The notes beneath the pieces were generated by a model that saw only the letters and a program-made list of their open reading frames with translations, ran no database searches and was not told where the DNA came from. Positions 43,361-55,000 of a stretch of 64,000 nucleotides of DNA are shown here, one piece after another. The stretch is taken from positions 2,216,001 to 2,280,000 of the forward strand of contig NC_089451.1 of the NCBI RefSeq assembly GCF_026210795.1. The letters are read 5' to 3'. Positions within the stretch are counted from its first letter, which is position 1; each line of letters starts with the position of its first letter. Position numbers and translations under genes: made by a program. The DNA is from Rhizophagus irregularis (Eukaryota; Glomeromycota; Glomeromycetes; Glomerales; Glomeraceae).

Positions 43361-46300
43361 ATGTCTTTAGCTGAACCAGCTAATAGTTATAATGTTAATA
43401 GTAGTAATATAAGTTATCAGGAAAGGTTATCGATTGATAAGGAAATATTCAGAAATTTAAAAAAGAGTTTGAGCTTCCTTAGTCCTAGGGATGACACAAG
43501 TGATAAATTATCAAGTACTGAAAATGATCCAATTTTCAATAAGGAACGATATCAAATCGAGATTTCTCAAGATGGTAAATTTGCTGTAACATTTGATACA
43601 GGTAAAGTTCATTTTAAAACATAGATTTATGTGATATTTATTATAATTTTAATTGTAAAACTAAAAAAAAATGAGCCCTTTTTTTTTTTATAAAAAAAGC
43701 AAACCTTCGGATTAGAGTATTGGAAAATACAGATCATCGTCAATTCAGATTATCTAGAGATAAGGTCGATGTTTCTTCTACTTCAGAACAATTTTTCTAC
43801 AATCTTAATGATGATGAAGTTACTAGTAAATCAACCCATTCTATCAATCCGAATGATGAAGAAATTAATGAAACAATAGCTTATTTCCAAATAAGCGAAA
43901 AATTAGATATTGTTAAGTTCTATGATCAATATCCTCGATATGTACATCGAGAAACTGGCATTGACGTTGAAGATGATACGGACGACAGATATAGATGGGG
44001 TTTAGATATATCAAATGTACAAAGTTATCAAGGCAAATATTTTATCTTTATTGCTGTATCCCGCATAGATGTTAGTGAGGATATGAAAGGAAAAGTGAAT
44101 GCTGATACAAGATCTGATTATAAGAAAAACACTATAAAAAAAAGATTTGAAAGAATTAATGAAACTTCTAATCCAGATGTTAGACTTGAATTTATAGGAT
44201 TTAAACCAAATGAAACTAAAAAAGGAACAGCGGTTTACCGTCTTAAATTAATAAAGGACGAAAATAATGACCTTACTCTTAAATTATGTCCCGTAACTTA
44301 TTATTATTCTGACAGCGTTTCAGGAATATGTAAATTTATACAAAATTTAGACGATATCGATCAAAATAATTATACTTTTAAAAGATTTGTAGTATTGAAC
44401 TTTAACGGAATATATAATTTTGAGTATGATTTTGAGTATAGAAATCTTGATTTAAATACGAGATTTGATTACCCAAAAAGTATTGAAAATGAACTACGAC
44501 ATTGGCATAAAGAAAATTTGGAAGACTGTATGGATAAACTTCTTACGTGTCTTTATGATCAATATTTTTTAGTCGAACAATATAAAGATAATGTACAGAC
44601 GCTTGAAGGTAAAATATCATAATTGATATTATTTATTTCATTACAATATATTTTTGAATTTATACTAACAAAAAATTATTAGTTTATGATCTGGCAGAAA
44701 TGAGCTTAAAAACTACTCCAAAAAGAGTCGAAAAAAAAGATAAGCACGTTAGAAAGTTTAATCACAATACTTTTTCAGTCAGTAAACTACAAATTTGTTT
44801 TACTCGGGGACTTAGTTCTATTAAGTAAGTTTATTTTTAGTTTTTCGATTTTGTCATTTTATTATTTATTTATTTATTTATCTTTTTCATTCGATTTTAA
44901 TTATCTATTAGGTTGTACTTTATGGAGAATGGTTTGGAGGTCGTATCAAAAAAATTTGATGAAATAGAAAAAATTTATTCACTAGAATTCATTAATAGTG
45001 ATGAAAAGTTACTTATAATAGGCGAAAAAAAGGATCAGGTGAAACTTGTGATCTGGGATATCTATAATACTGTAAAGGCCGAAACGATAACGTTAGAAAA
45101 TTTTTCTATCACAGATCTTAGTAATCGTTTGGCTAGAACTTCAGGAAATATTTTACAAGTTGATGAAGTAGGAAGGGTTACATCAGTTCTTAAAAAAATC
45201 GACAATAAATTAAAACAAAATACACCAAAAGAAGCAAAAGAAAATTTTAAAAAAAAATATACAAATAAAAAATCAGGTGAAAAACTTGATGGAAAAATGG
45301 ACGGAAATCATACGATACACTATGATAAAGGATTTGATCCAATAGTTATTGATAAAGAACCTTGGGTGATAGATGAATATGAAAGAAATTCTTATTGTCT
45401 TTATCAAAAGAAAGAAGGAACGAGAATACAAACTTTACAACTTATAGTTGGCAGATCCACGGTTCAAATTTGGCATCAAGTCTGTGATAATAGTAAGTCT
45501 AAAGATGAACTTCCTAACAAAGGAGGACCATTTCTTGAATATATATGGGCGAATGGTATTCCGATAAATCAAGAAAGGAAAACAACGAGATTAAGAATTG
45601 GAATGTTTAAATATAAACCAAATGATGGATCAAGTCATATATTAGATGATTTTTATTTGAAAGTTTATTGGTATGAAAGAGCTTCGAATGTGAATAATAA
45701 AGGGAAAACAGAACAAGAAATTAGAGAATTGGAGGATAAAGAAATTGAAAAAATGGAACGTAATAGAAAAGCGGGAAAGGAAATGGAAAAGGATGGTGGA
45801 ATTATGGAAATGAAAGAAAAAGTAATTCAGCGGAAAGATATTATTGAAAAAGTTAATGCGGTAAGACGCGCTTGTAGAGCATTGGAACATCTTAATAAAC
45901 GCAGAAGTTTTCTTGTGACTAATTATATTAAAATACATCAAGTAGGTTGATTATAATTTTATTTATTTATTATTTAAACTTTTTTTAGGAAAAATAGAAA
46001 GTAATTAAAATTTCTTTTTAATTAAAAGTATGAGGAAATGATAATGTATATTCAACATATAGTCTGGAGGTTTGCTAAATGTAAACCTGAAGAATTTAAA
46101 TTATTAGATGTTCGACATAACGTCATGAAAAAGTTAATTCTTGGTGATTGCAATTATTTGATAAAACTTATATTGTTTGGAGACAAAAGTAATAAAGATA
46201 ATGGAAATGAAAAAAAAGAGGAATTCGTAATCAGACATATACCAAGAAGTGTGTCTTGGCCAGGAAAAGAATTTATAAGAGATGATGACCTTCGGTTTAA

Positions 46301-48797
46301 TAATGGTAGTCTAGTATTAGAAGATAATGAAAGGCCAGAAAATGATATGGAATTAGCAATTTATCGGTACAAAGGTAAATTGACCTTATGACGTTGTTTA
46401 TATCGTTGATCAATAACTTGATTTTATATTTATAGGTCGTGAACTTAAAGATACTGTTGTTGTTGCTTATCTTCTGGAGTATTATTCTAGTCATGCAACA
46501 GATTATGCCGGTTGGATGAGTACTGTATCTAAGGCATTACCTTTATTATTTAAATATAACTACGGTTCGTTTTTTTCTTTCGTTTTTAATTTTTATTCTT
46601 CATTCAACACTTCAAAAGGAATTATGATATTCACAAAATTTATCTTATAACATAGATGATTATGCCAGAAAGCTATTTCGTAAAGAATGTTTTGCAAATC
46701 AAGATTACTTTTCAGCACAAGATCCTTATAATATTATCCCAGTAGAATATCAAGCGAAACGTAACCATAACATTAAATTTAGGGCATTTAGAATAGACAA
46801 ACTGCAATCCGACGAGTATAAATGGTACAATAGAATTGGAAGATTATTTGATCCTTTTAAAAAAATGCGCAAAATCATTGAAGATTTTGATAATTACCTT
46901 GAGAAGTCGCCATTAGCTTTAAGAGTTGTTCCTCTTCCTGAGTTTACCATAGATAGAATTCCACAGAAAAATGTAGAACAAAATCATAGATTAAAAATTG
47001 CTTTAAATATTTTTTTGTTCTTATTTATACCACGATGGTACAAAATTAGTCGAGATAAAAAGAAACTGTTAAGCCCTTTTTCTAGGGTGGTACGATACGA
47101 GAATAATGATGATATGTATGACAATCCAGCAACCGAAGCGGTTATTGATTTTCGTTGGCAGAAAGCGAGAAATTTCTTTTTCTTACTTTTTATTCGATTT
47201 CTTGTTTTTGCCTTTTGTTTCATATTTATTAGTTGGCAATATTTGAGTCATGAAGTTATAAGTGAGAGATTGCGAAATTTTTTATTTGCATTAATTATCA
47301 TATTTTATTATTTAGCATCATATTTACTCGTTACTGAATTAATACAGTTATATTTTCACGGTCCTAGAAAATATTTTGGTGATATATTTAATAGTTTTGA
47401 CATAAGTTCCATTTTACTTCCCATGATAGTAATGTCAATAATGCTTCAAGATTTTAAATATTCTGATGGCTTTGCAAGCGTTGAATCAGTTGATATGGGA
47501 TTGATGGTGGGGACATCATTCTCAATTTTCTTTCTTTGGATCGAATTTGTAAGTTTTTTTTACAATTATTTGTTCTTTTACATATCAATTGACTTAATAT
47601 TAACGGGCGATTTATAAATTAGATTTTATATCTCCGTCTAATATCAAGTAAGTATAAAATTTAACTTTGTTATTAATAATATTGCATAAACAAATTATTG
47701 ACTAATTATTTTTATTTTTTAATCAATTAGAAATAGCTATTTATATTTACTATGTTATATATATCGTCAAAAACATATTTCCATTTATTGTGTTTATGTT
47801 CATTGTAATAATAGGATTCGCGCACACAATGTATAATCATTTTCAAGATGTTTATTGTTCATTTATTTTAATTTAATTCAATTAATAATAATTTTTTATT
47901 TATATCTAGGTTCGTTTTACTTAAGAACCCTAATAATCCCCAAATTAATTTGAAATCAGATACATTAAGTGGAACTGCTGAAAATTTAAATAATGAAACA
48001 TTATTTAATATTAAGCTTGTATCTGATTATGATGTTCAAGACAAGAATGATAACCCGTTTTCATCCTTTTCTACGGCAATAATGGCCGCATATTTTTGGT
48101 TAAATGGTGATTTGATTCAAAGAGATCATTTTGATTTTTGGGTTATTGATTTATTTACCTTAATTGCTAGTATTTTTATTGTAACTGTTTTACAAAATAT
48201 GTTGATTGCTTTCATGGGGTAAGTTATTATTATTAACGATATTCATTAATAAATGCGATTTTATTTAATATTATTTGTTTATTTTATTTTAGTGGAGTAT
48301 ATGAAAGAGCAGAAACTAAGGGTAGACAAGCTTTATTAAGATTTAGAGCGAATCAAATAGCAGATTATGAAGCATTAGAACATTTTCATTTTTGGCCTCC
48401 TGAAACCGAACCAAAATATATTTATTATGTTGGTCGATCTAAAAATTTTCAAGAATGGTATGAAAAGAAAAAAGATGATCAGGGTGAAATTTATAAAGAT
48501 TTTGAAGAAAAATCTACAATTAATAATCAAGCTTTTATAGATGTTGATTATAATGATGTATCAATTTGGAAATTCGATGATAATAATTCATCTAATACCA
48601 AAGGTAAAAAGAGGGAAGATTCTACTGATTCTTCAAGGCTATCAAAAATAGTGGAAGAAAATAATAATACTCCTGTAAATTCCTTAGAAAAATCACAAGA
48701 TGTGGTTTTGAATGAAATTAATGAAATGAAAAAAATGAGAGATAATATTAATAATTTAATTAATCAAATGTATATTAAATTTAATATACCTCAATGA
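43361..48797 (+). CDS. WD-like/six-TM ion-transport-domain protein, copy 2, 1542 aa, 11 exons
   Basis: Model join(43361..43601,43700..44608,44683..44824,44912..45941,46029..46374,46436..46564,46656..47548,47623..47647,47731..47830,47910..48218,48293..48797). All ten introns are GT-AG, 61-98 nt, in phase. Domain order is as in copy 1: N-terminal propeller-like region (F-A-V-T-F-D-T, L-L-I-I-G-E, L-V-I-W-D-I-Y-N), linker with D-V-R-H-N-V-M-K, then six hydrophobic segments, a pore-like A-A-Y-F-W-L-N-G-D and V-L-Q-N-M-L-I-A-F-M. The last exon is open for 167 codons without an ATG near its start. Unlike copy 1 there is an extra intron (47549-47622) that creates a 25-nt exon (I-L-Y-L-R-L-I-S). Reading through that intron would stop the protein at a TAA in 47.6 kb, before the pore. 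It is probably a membrane cation channel with a cytosolic N-terminus. Confidence 0.87.
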
Positions 48798-49319
48798 ATG
48801 GTACAATTTTGTAATATTAGCAATGTGTAACATAAAATAGACAATTTTTATAGAAAGAATTATTTAATTTTTTTATAAAAAAAAAAGTAATAAAAAAAAC
48901 AATTTATTACGTTTTATTCTTATTTATACCTTAGTACTAAATTCGAACTATAATTTCATTTATTTGTATTAAAACGATAATTTTTGGTATTAATTTAACG
49001 TTTGATACATCGATCCTCTTTTTTTGATATCGCGGTCTTTATCCGTAATAAAATCCGGTTAAAAAAAATATTCGGTTTATATCTAAAAAAGCTTATTTTA
49101 ACAAATATAATTAATGAACGCCACGAGCAAATGACTGTTTTTATAGCAAAAAAATTTTCTTTCACGTGAACATATGCTTCTTGCTCTTTATTCTGATAGG
49201 CTGTGCACTTAAGGAACGCAGATTATATGGAATGGATGTGTAATTATTTAAATATAATTATTGTTTATTTTTTAGTTCTAAATTATTTTCTATCAGAAAG
49301 AATTTATAAAACTTTTAAC
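48798..49319. other. 3' flank of copy 2
   Basis: The first ~320 bp resemble the 3' flank of copy 3 (TACAATTTTGTAATATT, TTTCATTTATTTGTATT, TTTTTTTGATATCGC, TTATCCG), showing that the duplicated block extends past the coding region. Confidence 0.65.
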
Positions 49320-49570
49320 AGTTTTATCTTATTCAATACGAAAAGAATGTTTTGATCAGGATCAAGATTATTCCAGCAAAATACCAAATTTAGAGCATTT
49401 AGACCTAAAGTCCCGATAAATACGAGTCATAATATTTTGAACAAATTTTTAGTTTTTTAAAAACAATAATCAAAAAAATTTATAATGTCTGTATCCGGAT
49501 TTGTCCTATCCGGTTACGTTAAAAGATTTCAACATTTTTACCTCTGCCTGAAAGATTATAAAATCAAATT
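49320..49570 (+). pseudogene. Relic of a fourth channel-like paralogue
   Basis: CGAAAAGAATGTTTTGATCA and CAAGATTATTCC match the start of exon 7 of the paralogues (R-K-E-C-F-x-x-Q-D-x-F-S). AAATTTAGAGCATTTAGACC matches F-R-A-F-R-P, and the stretch near 49.54 kb recalls V-V-P-L-P-E. The fragment has deletions and stops, and the rest of the gene is gone. Confidence 0.65.
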
Positions 49571-49812
49571 TTTGAAAAATTATCTGAACAACCTTTTTGA
49601 TCTTAAAAAAATATCTTGGTTTATATGAATAGCTGTTTATTTGTTTTATATGTGCAGTTAATTTCCTGGATCATGTGAAACATTCAGTTCCCCATTCTTT
49701 TTTTTCGAGTTATTTTATCCCAATCTGAATGGAAATTTTTTAAATTTTGTAAATAATTGCTTTAATTTCATAAATTCATAAACTTTATTTTCTTTAGTAT
49801 ACCGATAAAAAC

Positions 49813-50340
49813 TTATATTATTTTTTTTGTACGAGGATACTTTTTCACATGTTTTTCTAATTTATCACTATTAACTGCTTCACTCCATTCTTCTCTAGTT
49901 ACATTCCATTCCTTGAGTTGTTCTTCAATGACGTCTAATCGGTTCTTGGGAGTTACATTTTTTTCAATTCTGACTTTTATTATGAATCGATTTAACAATC
50001 TAAGCTCCTTATGATTCATATAATTCAATCGCTATCCCCAACTCTTCTTCGTCGCTAAAAATATTGAATTATTCTTTCATTGTCGAACATCCTCCCCATG
50101 ATACCAGCTTCATCTATTTCAGCTTCATCCTTAGTCAATTCTTTATATGCTTGGCATTTGAAACCATCTACATAAATATTGACTCTTTCTATACGTTAAA
50201 GTGAGCCGCGAATATAAATCGCGCTTTTTATGATATACCATACTGTACATGCTAGAGTTACCGTATTTGACCGTTATTAAGCACCCTTCTTTTAGCTTAA
50301 TTTTGAGTGGATGTTGTTTTTTAATGTCCAAAATTCTATC
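49813..50340 (-). pseudogene. Degenerate unrecognised gene
   Basis: The minus strand reads D-I-K-K-Q-H-P-L-K-I-K-L-K-E-G then Y-S-M-V-Y-H-K-K-R-D-L (50.33-50.20 kb). After a frame change it reads V-D-G-F-K-C-Q-A-Y-K-E-L-T-K-D-E-A (~50.17-50.06 kb). A last open piece (49813-50019) has R-I-E-K-N-V-T-P-K-N-R-L-D-V-I-E-E-Q and a Lys-rich end. The composition is protein-like in all three pieces, but no one frame joins them. No family recognised. Confidence 0.4.
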
Positions 50341-52069
50341 AATGATATCTTATGATCTAATGGTCGCAAGAAAATAAAATATAGTTCATTGGGTTCGTCT
50401 CAATCAATGGTATAAATTTCATAGTTTTTGAATGAATATTAATCAAGATATAATCACTCTACAAAAAAAAAATCTGAAAAAAACTCCAGTTTCTGGATCT
50501 CTTGGTTAAATCCGTGCCACTGTAAGCTAGATCCGGATATAGTTAACGTTTATATCTAAATATATTATCCTAAAAAATCGTACAAAGGACTTATATTTTA
50601 TATAAATTTATTTTAACGCAGGGCTGGCAACACAAACTTTCCACAGATCGATGATTGTCGTAGACATAAGCTTTTTCGCATTGAACGTGTGAATTTGCAC
50701 AAAATAATGCGGCAATTTCGATTACGTGATTTTTTTTATTTTTAATGATAACAAAGATTACAGCTAAATATGCGGATAAATAATATATTAATATAAAATA
50801 ATAAAGTACAATTTCATATACATTGTATTACACAATTTTTTTTTAATTTACTAATTTAGATTTTTCAATAAAAAATTAATAACGAAAAACAGAATGCTGA
50901 TTGTATGATCTGTAAATAATAAATGACATTTAAGTCATCGCTAAGGCAAAGGGAAGGGCTTAAGGAGTGGTTACATAAACAGGCTATATGGCATCCACAA
51001 GTTTCATTTAATGGCCGAATATGTATCATCAGGCTGATATACTATATTTGCCACAAAAAAATTTTTCCGCTGAATCTGTGTTATTACACACGTGTAACTA
51101 AAAGTCAACTTTTGAAATACGAGTTTAATAACCATTAATGAAAACGTTCGTTGTTTTCAGAATGATAAATTGACCTTTTTCATACCGTGCCTTCTTTTAT
51201 AAAAGGACAATATATATTTTCAGCTTCTTTGTACAATTCATGCAGGAATTTTTTTTTCAGCCTCATTAGTACAGTACACGTGCCAAATTCTTTCATCTAA
51301 TAATAATAATAATAACAATAATAATAATAATAATAAAAGTAATAGTTTATCGTGTTAACTACTTTTTGATCTTTCAAAGAGAAAAAGTTTCGTTCTGATG
51401 AACTTTTATAGTATGTTACGTATGCATGCAATCTGCACTTTTCACTTATGGTTACACTACTCTACTGACAATATCGCAAAAATTTTTTTCTATAGTGACT
51501 TTCCTTTCTCTGTCGCTGCAACAACATTTGGTCATTTGGTACAAGTAAAAAAAAATAAATATCATTAAACTTACCTGCGGATTCATATTCATAAGAAAAG
51601 GTCAATAATTCAACAATAATAAGACATACTTTTAACAAAATGTTATAGGAAGTAATTTTAATAGAATTTTTTTTTTTGTATAATAATAATATTATAAAAC
51701 AATCATGATATAAATTGATAATCGATAATTTATACGTTTTTAAAAATTAAGCCATGTATTATAGGTGGATTAACTTAAAAAAAAAAGATTTTAGATATAT
51801 ATTTTTTTTTAGGACAAATTTTTTAAATTTTAGATATCTGTTGTATTACACGGATTTAATAAGCCTTTATTATGAAACAAGAAATGAATTCAATCGTGAC
51901 AATGTTGATGGCTACACAAGTCTTGAAATAAGGTTTTCTTTGTTTAAAAGGTAAGATTTTTGTTTTTACTTTTTTTGTAAAAACAAACAAATAAAAATAA
52001 ATGAATAAAAAATAGATAAATTTCAAAAAAAAAATTGATTTCTTTTTTTTTTAATGTAAAAAAAAAATT
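50341..52069. other. Intergenic region before copy 3
   Basis: No gene recognised. A (TAA)n run lies at 51299-51336. The last ~300 bp is homologous to the region upstream of copy 2 and should hold the old promoter of copy 3. Confidence 0.5.
51299..51336. repeat. (TAA)n microsatellite
   Basis: Thirteen TAA-type units with one TAACAA interruption. Confidence 0.9.
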
Positions 52070-55000
52070 ATGTCTTCATCTAATCCAACTGATAATAATA
52101 ATAATAATAATAATAATCGAAGGTCATCGGCTAACCTCGTAAATTTTGGAAAGAATTTAAAGAAGAATTTGACTTTCTTTAGTTTCAAAGATGACACGAA
52201 TAATATGTTAAGTGCTGAAAAGGATATTCTTTTCAAAAGTGAACAATATCAAATCGCGATTTGTCAAAATGGTAAATTTGCTGTAACATTTGACACAGGT
52301 AGGAATTCATTTAAAATTTATAAATTTGTGTAATGTTCATTATATTTTAATTATAATACTAAAATAAGTTCTTTTTTTTTTCTTTAAAAAAAAAGAAAAC
52401 CTCCGGATTAGAGTATTAGAAAATACAGATCATCGTCAATTCAAATTATCTGAAGAAAAGACTAATTCGGAACACAATTCAAACAATCAGAATGATGAGG
52501 AAATTACTAAAACAATCACTTATTTCAAAATAAAAGAAAATTTAGAAATTGACAAGCTATATAATATTTTCCCTAATCGAAAAAATAATAGTAACGTTGA
52601 TGGTAATATTGATGGTGATACGGACGACAGATATAAATGGAGTTTAGACATATCAAATGTACAAAATTATCAAGACAAAAAATATTCTATCTTTATTGCT
52701 GTATCTCGCATAGATGTTAATGAGGATATGAAAGGAAAAGGTACAAAATCTGATTATAAGAAAAACACTATAAAAAAAAGATTTCCAAATTCAGATGTTA
52801 GAGTTGATTTGTCAGGAAATGAAACTAAGAAAGGAACAGCAGTTTACCGTCTTAAACTAAAAAAGGACGATAATAATAACTTTGATCTTGAAGTAAAATA
52901 TCCTGTAACTTATTATTATTCTGACAGCGTTTCAGGAATATGTAAATTTATACAAAATTTAGACGATATCAGTCAAAATAAATATACTTTAAAAAGATTT
53001 ATAGTATTGAACTTTAACGGAATATATAATTTTGAGTATAATTTTGAGTATAGAAGTCTTGACTTAAATACGAAATTTGATTACCCAAAAAGCATTGAAG
53101 ATGAACTAAAGCATTGGCATAAAGAAAATACAAAAGAAGACTGTATGGACAAACTTCTTGCGTGTCTTTATAATCAATATTTTTTGGTCGAACATTATAA
53201 GAATAATGTACAGATGCTTGAAGGTAAAATCATAATTAATATCATTTATTTTATTATAATATACTTTTGAATTTGTATTAACAAAAATTATAGTTTATGA
53301 TTTGGTGGACATGAGCTTAAAAACTACTCCAAAAAGAGTCGAAAAAAAAGATAAGCACGTTAGAAGGTTTAATCACAATACTTTTTCAGTCAGCAAACTA
53401 CAGTTGTGTTTTACTCGGGGACTTAGCTCTGTTAAGTAAGTTTGTTTTTATTATTTGATATTATTTTATATATATTTATTTATTTACCTCGAATTGAATT
53501 ATCTCTTAGGTTGTTCATTATGGAGAATGGACTGGAGATTGCATCAAAAAAATTTGATGAATTAGACAAAATTTATTCACTAGAATTCATTTATAGCGAT
53601 GAAAAATTGCTTATAATAGGCGAAAAAAATAATCAGGTGAAATTTGTGATCTGGGATATCTATAATACTGTAAAGGCCAAAACGATAACGTTAGAAAATT
53701 TTTCTATCGAAGATCTTAGTAATTGTTTGAATTGTTTGGCCAGAACTTCAGGAAATATTTTACAAGTTGATAAAGAAGGAAAAGTTACATCAGTTCTTAA
53801 AAAAATCGAAAATAAATTAAAGCAAAATATACCAAAAGAAGCAAAAGAAAAATTTAAAAAATATACCAATAGAAAACCAGGTAAAAAACCTGATGGAAAA
53901 ATGGATGGAAATCATACGATATATCATGATAAAGAATTTGATCCGATAGTTATTGATAAAGAACCTTGGGTGATAGATGAGTATGAAAGAAATTCTTATT
54001 GTCTTTATCAAAAGAAAGGAGAAAGAATACAAACTTTGCAGCTTATAGTTGGCAGATCCACGGTTCAAATTTGGCATCAAGTCTGTGATGATAGTAAATC
54101 TAAAGATGAACTTTCTAAACTCCCAAACAAAGGAGGACCATTTCTTGAATATATATGGGCGAATGGTATCCCGATAAATCAAGAAAGGGAAACAACAAGA
54201 TTAAGAATTGTAGAGTATAATATAATAAATATAAGCCAAATGATGGATCAAGTCATATATTAGATATATCAGATGATTTTTATTTGAAAGTATATTGGTA
54301 TGAAAGAGTTTCGAATGTGGATAATAAAGGGAAAACAGAAGAAGAAATTATAGATATGGAGGATAAAGAAATAGAAAAAATGGAACGTAATAGAGAAGCG
54401 GGAGAGGAAATGGCAAAGAACGGTATCATGGAAATGAAAGAAAAAATAATTCAAAAGAAAGATATTATTGAAAAAGCTAATGCGGTAAGACGCGCTTGTA
54501 GGGCATTAGAACATCTAAATAAGCGCAGAAGTTTTCTTGTGACTGATTTATTAAAATACATCAAGTAGGTTACCGATTATAATTTTATTTATTCATTATT
54601 TAAGCTTTTTTTTGAAAAATAGAAAATGATTAAATTTCTTTTTAATTAAAAGTATAAAGAAATGATAATGTATATTCAACATATAGTCTGGAGGTTTGCT
54701 AAATGTAAGCCTAAAGAATTTAAATTATTAGACGTTCGACATAATATCATGAAAAAATTAATTCTTGGTGATTGCAATTATCTGATAAAACTTATATTAT
54801 TTGGAGAAAAAAGTATTAAAGATAATAATGGAAATGAAAAAAAAGAGGAATTCGTAATCAGACATATACCAAGAAGTGTGTCGTGGCCAGGAAAAGAATT
54901 TATAAGCTCCGGTTTAATGATAATAGTCTAGGACTAGAAGATAATGAAAGGCCAGAAAATGATATGGAATTAGCAATTTATCGGTACAAAGGTAAATTGA

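Noticed and set aside
45642..45941. Minus-strand Phe-rich ORFs opposite the channel-like genes (also 53817-54182, 55516-55830)
   Set aside because: They are antisense of Lys/Glu- and Asn-rich exons and recur only because the exons are duplicated.
47549..47622. Reading the fifth hydrophobic stretch of copy 2 straight through as coding
   Set aside because: It gives a TAA before the pore, while GT-AG splicing rejoins I-L-Y-L-R-L exactly as in copy 1.
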